NCBI GenBank assembly: GCA_007116585.1
Contig: SKIE01000001.1
Location: 1 to 9,926 of the forward strand
Direction of reading: 5' to 3'
DNA length: 9,926 bases
DNA from: Wenzhouxiangella sp.
GTDB lineage: Bacteria; Pseudomonadota; Gammaproteobacteria; Xanthomonadales; Wenzhouxiangellaceae
This document shows, one piece after another, positions 1 to 7,014 of the stretch; within the stretch, counting starts at the first letter, position 1; each line of letters opens with the position of its first letter. The notes below the pieces were generated by a model. That model made no database searches and was not told the DNA's origin. It worked only from the letters and a program-made list of their open reading frames with translations. Both the position numbers and the translations under genes were made by a program.

Positions 1-1
1 C

Positions 2-1006
2 GAGCTGGGGCAGGGCTTGTCCGTGCTGGACTATGCGCCCCTGGCCGAGCGCATGGGCCGGTCGTTCATCGCGCCCGAGATCTTCAACTGCAACGCCCCC
101 GATACCGGCAACATGGAGGTGCTGTATCACTATGGTTCCGCGTCTCAGAAAGCGCGCTGGCTGACGCCGCTGCTGGCCGGCGAGATCCGCTCGGTGTTCT
201 TCATGACCGAGCCCGACGTGGCCTCCTCGGATGCCACCAACATGCAGGCTACCGCGCGCGTCGACGGCGAGGAGGTGGTGCTCAACGGGCGCAAGTGGTG
301 GTCGACCGGTCTTGGGCACCCGAACTGCCAGGTCGGGATTTTCATGGGCCTGACCGACCCGGACGCCGATCGCCATCAGCGTCATTCCATGGTGCTGGTG
401 CCGATGGACAGGCCCGGGGTCAGGGTCGAGCGCATGCTCACGGCCATGAACATGCTCGATGCGCCCTACGGCCATGGCGAGGCCAGCTTCGACAACGTGC
501 GCCTGCCGCTCGATCACGTCATCGCCGGACCCGGCCGCGGTTTTGAAATTGCCCAGGGGCGACTTGGACCGGGCCGCATTCACCACTGCATGCGCCTGAT
601 CGGGCTGGCTGAACACGCGCTCGAACTGGCCTGTCGCCGAGCACTGGAGCGCAAGGCGTTCGGCCGCCCCCTGGCCAAGTTGGGCGGCAACTCGGAGCGC
701 ATCGCCGAGGCCCGCATTGCCATCGAGCAGGCTCGCCTGCTGGTGCTGAAAGCGGCCTGGCGTCTGGATCACAAGGGCGTGCGTCAGTCCATGAGCGAGG
801 TGTCGCAAATCAAGGTGGCGGTGCCGCGCATGGCGCAGGACGTTATTGATCTGGCCATTCAGCTTCACGGCGGCGCCGGCGTGTCGAACGACTTTCCGCT
901 GGCCGCCGCCTGGACGGCGGCCCGCAGTTTGCGCCTGGCCGATGGCCCCGATGAAGTCCATCGCGGGCTGATCGCGCGCCTGGAGCTGGCTCGGTACCGC
1001 GACTGA
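2..1006 (+). CDS. Acyl-CoA dehydrogenase, ACAD10/11-like (5' truncated by window edge)
   Basis: FAD-dependent acyl-CoA dehydrogenase acting on an acyl-CoA thioester in fatty-acid or hydroxy-acid catabolism in the cytoplasm. The frame is open from base 2, before any start codon, so the N-terminal part (about 70-100 residues by family length) lies outside the window; the TTG at 17 is internal. Visible family motifs are the flavin/substrate segment [12 protein letters not shown] (nt about 209-244), a middle beta-domain with NGRKWWSTG, the C-terminal helical motif RKAFGRPLA, the segment [14 protein letters not shown], and near the C-terminus DGPDEVHRG, where the Glu sits at the usual position of the ACAD catalytic base. 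The DGPDEVH ending and the [10 protein letters not shown] segment resemble the ACAD domain of ACAD10/ACAD11 more than short- or medium-chain enzymes. The APH-fold kinase gene starts 88 bp downstream on the same strand, as in split ACAD11-type loci. The general family is near certain; the 4-hydroxyacyl-CoA role is inferred. Confidence 0.93.
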   Translation, partial: ELGQGLSVLDYAPLAERMGRSFIAPEIFNCNAPDTGNMEVLYHYGSASQKARWLTPLLAGEIRSVFFMTEPDVASSDATNMQATARVDGEEVVLNGRKWWSTGLGHPNCQVGIFMGLTDPDADRHQRHSMVLVPMDRPGVRVERMLTAMNMLDAPYGHGEASFDNVRLPLDHVIAGPGRGFEIAQGRLGPGRIHHCMRLIGLAEHALELACRRALERKAFGRPLAKLGGNSERIAEARIAIEQARLLVLKAAWRLDHKGVRQSMSEVSQIKVAVPRMAQDVIDLAIQLHGGAGVSNDFPLAAAWTAARSLRLADGPDEVHRGLIARLELARYRD

Positions 1007-1054
1007 AAGCGGGTGCCGCAGGGTGGCTGTGTCGCTTTCCTGTCTGCCCGTTGT

Positions 1055-1063
1055 TGCTATTCT
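1055..1063 (+). promoter_or_regulatory. Candidate extended -10 promoter upstream of the phosphotransferase gene
   Basis: TGCTATTCT reads as an extended -10 element (TGn followed by TATTCT, 4 of 6 matches to TATAAT). It lies 31 bp before the ATG at 1095, which would give a short leader of about 25 nt. No good -35 hexamer is seen 16-18 bp upstream. The same layout (TGCTA element about 30 bp before the start) recurs ahead of prpB. It sits in the 88-bp gap after the dehydrogenase stop, so the kinase could be transcribed on its own as well as by read-through. Sequence pattern only. Confidence 0.3.
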
Positions 1064-1094
1064 TGACCTCCAATGACACTGGCCCTGCCCTCAC

Positions 1095-2177
1095 ATGACC
1101 GAGACCATCCTGATTGACCGGCCCAAGGCGTTGCGCGAGGAAGACCGTTTTGCTATCGATGCGGTGGATGGCTGGCTGAAGGCGCGCATTGATGGTCTGG
1201 AGGGTGTGCCGGAGGTTGAGCAGTTTGCGCGCGGGGCCTCGAACCTGACCTATCGCCTGCGCTATGCGAACCGCGATCTGATTCTGCGTCGCCCGCCGCC
1301 CGGCACCAAGGCCCGATCGGCTCACAACATGGTGCGCGAGTACAAGGTTCAGAAAGCGCTCAAACCCGTTTTCCCCTATGTCCCCGAGATGCTGGCGCTG
1401 TGCACTGATGCGGACATCATAGGCTCTGACTTCTACGTCATGGAACGGCTGCAGGGCATAATTCTGCGCGCCGACCTGCCGCAGGGGCTGGCGCTGGACG
1501 CCGAGCAGGCGTGCCGGCTGTCCACGGCGGCGGTTGACCGTCTGATCGATCTGCACCAGGTCGACGTGGCCGCGGCCGGCCTGGAAAAACTGGGCAAGGG
1601 CGCCGGCTACAACCGGCGCCAGATCGAGGGCTGGTCGGAGCGCTTCCGGCGCGCGAAAACCTGGAATGTGATGGCCGGGCGCTACGTCATGGACTGGTTG
1701 GCCGAGCGCGTGCCCGAAGAGGTCGCCATCCGGGTCATCCACGGTGACTACCGCTTTGACAACCTGGTGCTCGATCCCGAAGATCCGCTGCGCATCATTG
1801 GCGTGCTGGACTGGGAGCTGGCCACCTTGGGCGACCCCCTGATGGATCTGGGCAACTCCATGGCCTACTGGGTTCAGGCCGACGATGAAAAGTACTTCAA
1901 GGGATTCCGTCGCCAACCCACCCATATTCCCGGCATGCTGACCCGTGCTGAAGTCGTTGCCTATTACTGCGAGAAGACTGGATTCCGGCCTCACAGCTGG
2001 GCTTTTTACGAGGTGTACGGATTGTTTCGTCTCGCCGTCATCGCCCAGCAGATCTACTACCGCTATCACCACGGGCAAACGCGCAACCCGCAGTTCCGCC
2101 ATTTTTGGATTGCCGTTAACTATCTGCTGTGGCGGTGCCGACGCATCATCCGCCGGGCCGGCAGGGAAGGCGGATGA
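1095..2177 (+). CDS. APH-fold phosphotransferase, ACAD10/11 kinase-domain type
   Basis: Cytosolic 360-residue protein of the aminoglycoside phosphotransferase/choline-kinase fold. A nucleotide-binding-loop-like GASNLTYRL lies at residues 47-55, followed by the ILRRPPPG segment (63-70). The catalytic loop is HGDYRFDN (216-223, D218 the predicted base, N223 a metal ligand). DWE at 239-241 supplies the Mg-binding Asp, and GDPLMDLG follows at 246-253. This pattern is that of the kinase half of ACAD10/ACAD11 and of LvaA, the 4-hydroxyvaleryl-CoA kinase of the Pseudomonas putida levulinate pathway, rather than of antibiotic kinases. With the dehydrogenase just upstream, the inferred role is phosphorylation of the 4-hydroxyl of a 4-hydroxyacyl-CoA so that phosphate can later be eliminated. 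The ATG at 1095 is preceded by an in-frame stop at 1074-1076 and has no clear Shine-Dalgarno. The stop overlaps the next gene (ATGA), implying translational coupling. Fold certain; substrate not shown. Confidence 0.9.
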   Translation: MTETILIDRPKALREEDRFAIDAVDGWLKARIDGLEGVPEVEQFARGASNLTYRLRYANRDLILRRPPPGTKARSAHNMVREYKVQKALKPVFPYVPEMLALCTDADIIGSDFYVMERLQGIILRADLPQGLALDAEQACRLSTAAVDRLIDLHQVDVAAAGLEKLGKGAGYNRRQIEGWSERFRRAKTWNVMAGRYVMDWLAERVPEEVAIRVIHGDYRFDNLVLDPEDPLRIIGVLDWELATLGDPLMDLGNSMAYWVQADDEKYFKGFRRQPTHIPGMLTRAEVVAYYCEKTGFRPHSWAFYEVYGLFRLAVIAQQIYYRYHHGQTRNPQFRHFWIAVNYLLWRCRRIIRRAGREGG

Positions 2178-2758
2178 GCACTTCACCGGACGTGCCGGCC
2201 GATCTGCCGGCAGGCTTTACCAACCGAACCCTGGACCCGGACCAGCTGCCCGACTTCCGGGCGGTTGCTCTGGCGCCGGTGTCGTCACGCTTCGCGCCCT
2301 ATGCTGCGCTGTCGTCCAGCCTGTTCTGGCTGGTGTTGCTGGCGGGTGTGCTGGTTGGTCCGAGGCTGCCTTTCGTCAACCTGGAGCTGAAGCTTTGGGT
2401 GGCGATCGTTCCGTTGCTCGGCATGATCTGGTTTGGCAGCGTGGCCTGGCTGGATGCCCGCCGACGCGGCTGGGCCCTGCGCGAACATGACCTGATTTAC
2501 CGCGCCGGCCTGATCTGGCGGCGCACCGCCGTGCTGCCGTTTGCCCGCATCCAGCACGTCGAAACCGCGTCCGGGCCGCTGGAGCGGGCGTTCGGGCTGA
2601 TGCGGGTGAAATGTTTTACCGCCGGCGGCATGGCCGCGGATCTGAGTGTTGAGGGCCTGGAGCGCGACGCTGCGCGGCGCGTGCGCCAGCATTTGCTTGA
2701 GCAGATCCGTGACGGGGACGAGCACGAACGCGCTGAATCAGACGCAGATGGTCAGTGA
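2174..2758 (+). CDS. Bacterial PH-domain membrane protein, YdbS-like
   Basis: Predicted inner-membrane protein of 194 residues. After a polar N-terminus there are two hydrophobic segments (about 43-62 and 70-92) forming a membrane hairpin, then a bPH2 (DUF304) domain at about 98-178. Its hallmark is LPFARIQHVETASGPLERAF (121-140), followed by an AGG turn and SVEGL. The ATG at 2174 is chosen because it forms an ATGA overlap with the phosphotransferase stop and has GGAAGG at 2165-2170; longer in-frame starts from 2129 would intrude into the upstream gene. YdbS and YdbT in Bacillus subtilis are an adjacent pair in the sigma-W envelope-stress regulon, linked as I recall to resistance to antimicrobial compounds from related bacilli. 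The biochemical function is unknown. The acidic tail (residues 180-194) lies outside the PH domain. Family assignment is good; function is not established. Confidence 0.85.
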   Translation: MSTSPDVPADLPAGFTNRTLDPDQLPDFRAVALAPVSSRFAPYAALSSSLFWLVLLAGVLVGPRLPFVNLELKLWVAIVPLLGMIWFGSVAWLDARRRGWALREHDLIYRAGLIWRRTAVLPFARIQHVETASGPLERAFGLMRVKCFTAGGMAADLSVEGLERDAARRVRQHLLEQIRDGDEHERAESDADGQ

Positions 2759-4292
2759 GCGTGAGTCCGGAGCGGCGAGAGCGGACGAGGACTGGCAGCG
2801 CCTGAGCCCGCTGGCGCTGGTGTTTCTGGTTCTTAATACGCTCCAGCGCCAGATCCGCGAAAACCTCTTCCTGTTTGCCGGGGCTGGAGCTGGGGCGGCG
2901 TTCACCGACTGGATGGGCTTGCGCGAATTCCTGCTGATTGCTGCGGTGTTCGTGTTGCTGTCGGTGCTCGGCGCGATGATCTATCACCGCCGCTTTCGTT
3001 TCCGGCTGGAGAATGATGCGGTCAGAGTCCGCCGCGGCCTGATTGAGCAGAAAGAGGTGCGCGTGCGCTTTGAGCGCGTGCAAAACATCCAGCTCGGGCA
3101 GCCCTTTTATTTTCGTCCTTTTGGCCTGGTTCGCTTCAGTCTGGAGACACCGGGCGCGGCCGAAAAAGAGGTTGAGCTGCCGGGTATTCCGCGCGCGCTG
3201 GCTGAGTCCATGCGCGACCGGATCAGCGTTGCCCGCGCCAGTGGTGCCGCCCAGACTTCTGGCGAGTGCGGTGATTCCGAGCTGGATCAGCACAGCGCTG
3301 AAAGTGGGCTGCTGCTGCGGTCAACTTCCGGTCGACTCATTCTGCACGGATTGTCCAGCAATCAGGTCTGGGTCATCGCCGGGCTGTTTTTCTACGTTGT
3401 CGGCAACCTCTCGCGCCGCTTTGAAGATCGCGTGGATCAGTTGCTGGAAGAAGCGGCCGGCAGCGCCGACGCGCTGACGCTGCCGGCACCGGACTGGCTG
3501 ATCGGCCTGTCGCTGGTACTGGCCTTGCTGCTGGTGTTGTTTGGCCTGTCGGGCCTGCTTGCGCTGGTCCGTTTCTGGCGCTTCGAACTGCGCGAGCGCG
3601 GGGATCGGCTGGTCACGACTTCGGGCCTGCTTGATCGACGCGAGCAAACGGTACGCCGGGCGAAAATCACCGGGCTGGTCGTGCGCCAATCGGCGGTGGG
3701 GCGCATTCTGGGCGCCTGGCAGGTCCTGGTGCGGCAGACGCGCAGTTCCGACCTTGAATCCGACGGCCGCCAGGGCGCTTTTCTGCTGCCGGGTCTGACC
3801 CGGTCAGACCTCGATATCAGCGCGCGCCTGTTGCGCCAATCGGCTATGCCTGAGCATTTCAAGGGCGTCAGCGCGCGGTTTCGCAGCTTTGCCTGGTCGA
3901 GGCTGCTGTTGATACTGGTGCTGGCCGTTGTGGTACTGGTGCTGCTGTTCGGGTCAGATCACTGGGCGTTGTTGCCGGCGGCGTTGCTGGCCGCGCTGGC
4001 CTTGCCGGCGCTTCATCTGCGCTTTCGCCATTGGGGCTGGGCGCTGCAGGGCACCCGGCTGTGGGTTCGCAGCGGTCTGCTGGGGCACCGTTTCGAGGTC
4101 TTCGACCTGCGCCAGGTCCAGCAGGCCCGGGTGACCAGCAGCCCCTACCAGCGCCGGCATGACCTCGTCAGCCTGGAACTGGTGCTGCCGCATGGTGCGG
4201 TTTCTGTGCCTTTCCTGCCCGAAAACGAGGCGGCCAGGCTGGCCAACGAGGCGCTGGCTCGAGCCGAAGCAGCGCCGGCCCACGCCCTCTGA
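2748..4292 (+). CDS. Triple bacterial PH-domain membrane protein, YdbT-like
   Basis: Predicted polytopic inner-membrane protein of 514 residues, close to B. subtilis YdbT (about 490). Three copies of one unit are visible, each a hydrophobic region followed by a bPH2 domain. Hydrophobic segments lie near 38-52 and 60-80, 205-220 and 250-275, and 384-402 and 406-424; PH domains lie near 82-160, 278-355 and 427-505. Each domain carries a related core: RGLIEQKEVRVRFERVQNIQ, then SGLLDRREQTVRRAKITGL, then SGLLGHRFEVFDLRQVQQ. The second copy lacks the VQ pair and is the most diverged. A charged linker at about 160-190 separates the first unit from the second. The ATG at 2748 overlaps the ydbS-like stop by 11 bp, giving coupling. 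Its Shine-Dalgarno is weak, and a GTG at 2646 would add 34 residues with no family resemblance. The pair probably forms a membrane complex, by analogy with ydbST. Ligand and function are unknown. Confidence 0.85.
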   Translation: MVSERESGAARADEDWQRLSPLALVFLVLNTLQRQIRENLFLFAGAGAGAAFTDWMGLREFLLIAAVFVLLSVLGAMIYHRRFRFRLENDAVRVRRGLIEQKEVRVRFERVQNIQLGQPFYFRPFGLVRFSLETPGAAEKEVELPGIPRALAESMRDRISVARASGAAQTSGECGDSELDQHSAESGLLLRSTSGRLILHGLSSNQVWVIAGLFFYVVGNLSRRFEDRVDQLLEEAAGSADALTLPAPDWLIGLSLVLALLLVLFGLSGLLALVRFWRFELRERGDRLVTTSGLLDRREQTVRRAKITGLVVRQSAVGRILGAWQVLVRQTRSSDLESDGRQGAFLLPGLTRSDLDISARLLRQSAMPEHFKGVSARFRSFAWSRLLLILVLAVVVLVLLFGSDHWALLPAALLAALALPALHLRFRHWGWALQGTRLWVRSGLLGHRFEVFDLRQVQQARVTSSPYQRRHDLVSLELVLPHGAVSVPFLPENEAARLANEALARAEAAPAHAL

Positions 4293-4340
4293 AGAGCGTT
4301 CTTCGCCGCCGGATTTGAAGCCGGTCACATCAGCCCTGCG

Positions 4341-4349
4341 TGCTACACT
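4341..4349 (+). promoter_or_regulatory. Candidate extended -10 promoter of prpBC
   Basis: TGCTACACT is an extended -10 element (TGn plus TACACT, 4 of 6 matches to TATAAT) in the 87-bp gap between the ydbT-like gene and prpB, 30 bp before the prpB start. Predicted transcription would begin near 4356, leaving a leader of about 24 nt. TTGAAG at 4315-4320 resembles a -35 hexamer but is 23 bp away, too far. The gap begins with a small inverted repeat GAAGA/TCTTC (4291-4295/4300-4304) overlapping the ydbT-like stop, without a T-run. I see no obvious PrpR or sigma-54 site. Confidence 0.4.
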
Positions 4350-4367
4350 TTTTGATTAAGGATTTTT

Positions 4368-4372
4368 GGGAG
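4368..4372 (+). promoter_or_regulatory. Ribosome binding site of prpB
   Basis: GGGAG lies 7 nt before the ATG at 4380 and fixes that start. No other in-frame start nearby has such a site. Confidence 0.6.
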
Positions 4373-4379
4373 ATCCCTC

Positions 4380-5261
4380 ATGAGCCAGTCGACGGCGGGG
4401 TCGCGATTTCGCGCGCTGGTCGCCCACCGGGCGCCTGTGCAAATCGTCGGTACAGTCAATGCGTTCAGCGCGCTGCTGGCGCAAGAGGCCGGACATGAGG
4501 CCATTTATCTTTCCGGTGCCGGCGTGGCCAATGCATCGCTGGGCTTGCCGGATCTGGGCATCAGCCAACTGTCTGATGTGGCCGAAGATGCCCGTCGGAT
4601 CACCGCGGTCTGCGATTTGCCGCTGCTGGTTGATGTGGATACCGGCTGGGGCAGTGCGTTCAATATCGCCCGCACGGTGCGTGAAATGGAGCGGGCCGGG
4701 GTCGCTGCCATTCACATGGAAGATCAGGTCCAGGCCAAACGCTGTGGACACCGCCCCAACAAGGCCCTGGTCTCGACTGCCGAGATGGTCGACAGAATCC
4801 GGGCCGGCATTGATGCCCGCCGCGACGAGTCTTTTGTCTTCATGGCCCGAACCGACGCGCACGCCGCGGAGGGCATGGAGGCTGCCGTTGAGCGCGCCGG
4901 GCGCTACGTCGAGGCGGGAGCTGACATGATCTTCGCCGAGGCCCTGCACACGCTCGAGGAGTTCGCCGAGTTCACCCGACAGGTGCCGGTGCCGGTGCTG
5001 GCCAACATCACCGAGTTTGGAAAGACACCGTTGTTCAGCAAGGACGATCTGGCCGCGGCCCGCATCGCCATGGTGCTCTATCCCCTGAGCGCGTTCCGGG
5101 CCATGAGCAAGGCCGCGCTGGCGGTCTATGAGGCGGTGGCCCGGGACGGGCATCAGCGCAACGTGGTCGAGGCCATGCAAACGCGCGATGAGTTGTACGA
5201 GGTGCTCGGATATCACGACTACGAGCAAAAGCTCGATGAATTGTTCAGCAAGGAGCCCTGA
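4380..5261 (+). CDS. prpB: 2-methylisocitrate lyase (PrpB)
   Basis: Last step of the 2-methylcitrate cycle: cleaves (2S,3R)-2-methylisocitrate to pyruvate and succinate in the cytoplasm, allowing growth on propionate and odd-chain acids. The 293-residue product matches the usual length (about 295) of the isocitrate lyase/PEP mutase superfamily. Visible motifs are the substrate-loop YLSGAGVAN (43-51), the Mg-binding DVDTGWG (85-91) and MEDQ (113-116), the catalytic-loop KRCGH (120-124, C122 catalytic), ARTDA (156-160), and [12 protein letters not shown] (209-220), typical of methylisocitrate lyases rather than isocitrate lyases. The start is supported by GGGAG 7 nt upstream. The stop (5259-5261) abuts the prpC start with no intervening base, and the prpC Shine-Dalgarno lies inside the prpB end, so the two are one operon. 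No prpR-type regulator is in the window. Confidence 0.96.
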   Translation: MSQSTAGSRFRALVAHRAPVQIVGTVNAFSALLAQEAGHEAIYLSGAGVANASLGLPDLGISQLSDVAEDARRITAVCDLPLLVDVDTGWGSAFNIARTVREMERAGVAAIHMEDQVQAKRCGHRPNKALVSTAEMVDRIRAGIDARRDESFVFMARTDAHAAEGMEAAVERAGRYVEAGADMIFAEALHTLEEFAEFTRQVPVPVLANITEFGKTPLFSKDDLAAARIAMVLYPLSAFRAMSKAALAVYEAVARDGHQRNVVEAMQTRDELYEVLGYHDYEQKLDELFSKEP

Positions 5262-6383
5262 ATGAGCGAGAAAAACACCGGTGCTGGCCTGAGAGGCCAG
5301 TCTGCAGGCCAGACATCCATCTGTACCGTTGGCGCGGCGGGCAACAGCCTGCGCTACCGCGGCTATGCCGTGGACGACCTGGCCGAGAACGCCAGCTTCA
5401 ATGAAGTCGCGCACCTGATCCTGAAGGGCCATCTGCCCACTGCAGACGAACTGGCGGCCTACAGCCAGCGGCTGCGGTCCCTGCGCGCTCTGCCTGGTGC
5501 GCTCAAGGAAGTGCTTGAGCGCATTCCGGCCTCGGCCCATCCCATGGACGTGCTGCGCACCGGCTGCTCGTTTTTGGGCAATCTCGAGCCGGAAACCGAT
5601 TTTGCCCAGCAAGCCGACGTCGCCGATCGCCTGCTGGCGGTGTTCCCTTCAATCATCTGCTACTGGTACCGCTACAGCCATGACGGGGTCCGGATCGACG
5701 TCGAGACGGACGACGACGGCGTCGGTGGCCACTTCCTCCACCTGCTGCGCGGCACGCCGGCCAACGGTCTCCACGCGCGGGTGATGGACGTTTCGCTGAT
5801 CCTCTATGCCGAGCATGAATTCAATGCCTCGACCTTCACCGCCCGGGTCTGCGCATCAACCTTGTCGGACCTGCATTCCTGCGTCACGGCCGCGATCGGC
5901 TCCCTGCGCGGACCGTTGCACGGGGGCGCCAACGAGATGGCGATGGCCATGATCGAGCGCTACGACTCGCCCGAGGCCGCGCGCGAAGATGTCCTGCGCA
6001 TGCTGGCAGCCAGGGAAAAGATCATGGGTTTCGGGCATGCCGTGTATCGCGAGAAAGACCCGCGCAACGCCATCATCCGCGAGTGGTCGCGCAAGTTGGC
6101 TGATGACGTTGGCGACAGCGTGCTGTTCCCGGTCTCCGAGGTCGTCGAGAAAACGATGTGGGAGGAAAAAAAGCTGTTTGCCAACGCGGATTTCTTCCAC
6201 GCCTCGGCCTACCACTTCATGGGTGTTCCAACGGGGCTGTTCACCCCGATCTTTGTCATGTCGAGAGTCACTGGCTGGTGCGCTCACGTCATGGAGCAGC
6301 GCGCCAACAACCGCATCATCCGGCCCGGCGCTGACTACATCGGCCCCGAAGACCGGCCTGTTCCGTCGATTGACCAGCGCTGA
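5262..6383 (+). CDS. prpC: 2-methylcitrate synthase (PrpC)
   Basis: Condenses propionyl-CoA with oxaloacetate to 2-methylcitrate, the entry step of the 2-methylcitrate cycle, in the cytoplasm. The 373-residue product is slightly shorter than E. coli PrpC (389) and belongs to the short, dimeric type of citrate synthase. Seen along the sequence: N-terminal ICTVGAAGNSLRYRGY (20-35), AEHEFNASTF (183-192), LHGGANE (219-225, H220), GFGHAVY (256-262, H259) and NADFFHAS (308-315, D310). H220, H259 and D310 correspond to the citrate synthase catalytic triad. The C-terminal RIIRPGADYIGPE (351-363) is typical of PrpC. The choice of methylcitrate over citrate synthase rests on this similarity and on the adjoining prpB. 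AGGAG at 5251-5255, inside the end of prpB, sits 6 nt before the ATG. The expected dehydratase (prpD, or acnD with prpF) does not follow; a convergent gene begins instead. Confidence 0.95.
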   Translation: MSEKNTGAGLRGQSAGQTSICTVGAAGNSLRYRGYAVDDLAENASFNEVAHLILKGHLPTADELAAYSQRLRSLRALPGALKEVLERIPASAHPMDVLRTGCSFLGNLEPETDFAQQADVADRLLAVFPSIICYWYRYSHDGVRIDVETDDDGVGGHFLHLLRGTPANGLHARVMDVSLILYAEHEFNASTFTARVCASTLSDLHSCVTAAIGSLRGPLHGGANEMAMAMIERYDSPEAAREDVLRMLAAREKIMGFGHAVYREKDPRNAIIREWSRKLADDVGDSVLFPVSEVVEKTMWEEKKLFANADFFHASAYHFMGVPTGLFTPIFVMSRVTGWCAHVMEQRANNRIIRPGADYIGPEDRPVPSIDQR

Positions 6384-6390
6384 ACGATCA

Positions 6391-6425
6391 GGCGGGGCAG
6401 GGGCCAGCATCCCACTAGCCCCGCC
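6391..6425. terminator. Perfect 8-bp GC inverted repeat between convergent genes, possible bidirectional terminator
   Basis: GGCGGGGC at 6391-6398 is the exact reverse complement of GCCCCGCC at 6418-6425, with a 19-nt loop that includes the stop codon of the minus-strand DUF502 gene (6415-6417). It begins 8 bp after the prpC stop. A further 6-bp repeat CCGCCG/CGGCGG (6421-6426/6435-6440) overlaps the right arm and could form an alternative stem on the prpC transcript. Neither strand has a T-run after the stem, so it is not a classical intrinsic terminator; it may only protect mRNA ends or assist Rho. Confidence 0.35.
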
Positions 6426-7014
6426 GCGTCATCCCGGCGGTCAGGATCAACCGGATGGCGTCTTCGAACGGCATGTCGACCGGCTCGCACCATTCGCGCG
6501 GCACGAACAGCATGTAGCCGGCGATCTGGTAGCTCAACGGCAGGTAGACCGCGACTTCGCCCTCATCGCCGAACGGCAGGTTGGAGAAGTCCTCGCGCGT
6601 CATGAAGCCAAGCAGCGAGTAGCCTGATGGATGGCGCACCCGCACCACCTGGTTGAATTTTTCGTTATTGCCGCCGGAGAAGTATTCGACGAAATCCTTG
6701 GTCGCGCGGAAGACCGACTTGACCACGGGCATCCGGTCCAGGATGCCTTCGCCGAAGTCGATCAGCTTGCGGAACAGATACAGCTGGCTGAGCAGCCCGA
6801 TGGCCAGCACCAGCGCGATGCCGCCGACCAGGCCCATGCCGCGGATGTACCAGCTCTCCGGCAGCACCCACTGGATCACGCGGCCGACGCCGCCCTCGGC
6901 CAGCCCGGCCAGCCAGAACACGATGATCAGGGTCAGCGCAATCGGGATGATGGTCGCCAGGCCCTTGAAGAACAGCCGCACCAGGGCAGCCACGCGATGA
7001 TTCTCAGAGTTCAT
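6415..7014 (-). CDS. DUF502 family inner-membrane protein
   Basis: Predicted inner-membrane protein of 199 residues, a normal length for DUF502 (PF04367). After a short polar N-terminus there are two membrane segments, at about 18-38 (containing ATIIPIALTL) and 58-80. The soluble remainder carries family features: RMPVVKSVFRATKDF (94-108), matching the conserved P-x-V/K-x-x-Y/F turn; GFMTRED (136-142); VYLPLSYQIAGYMLFVP (156-172), corresponding to the usual VxLPTxPxPxSGY segment; and DMPFEDAIRLILTAG (180-194). The PTTPNPTSG core of many members is replaced here by LSYQIAG. The start at 7014 lies within the last 11 bp of the upstream small gene, with GGAAG 4 nt before the ATG. The biological role of the family is not established. 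Coupling with a PspB-like protein suggests an envelope function. Confidence 0.85.
   Translation of the reverse strand: MNSENHRVAALVRLFFKGLATIIPIALTLIIVFWLAGLAEGGVGRVIQWVLPESWYIRGMGLVGGIALVLAIGLLSQLYLFRKLIDFGEGILDRMPVVKSVFRATKDFVEYFSGGNNEKFNQVVRVRHPSGYSLLGFMTREDFSNLPFGDEGEVAVYLPLSYQIAGYMLFVPREWCEPVDMPFEDAIRLILTAGMTRRG

Noticed and set aside
17..19. TTG as the start codon of the acyl-CoA dehydrogenase
   Set aside because: The frame remains open to the window edge with family-like residues before it, and the enzyme would lack its N-terminal helical domain.
843..2186. Long open frame of 447 codons on the minus strand, antisense to the phosphotransferase gene
   Set aside because: It mirrors codon positions of a clear plus-strand kinase gene with intact motifs. 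The translation has no recognisable domain; such long antisense frames are common in high-GC DNA.
4356..5612. Long open frame of 418 codons on the minus strand, antisense to prpB and prpC
   Set aside because: It covers two well-identified genes on the other strand and its translation is His/Gln/Gly/Ala-rich with no domain, the usual product of reading GC-rich genes backwards.
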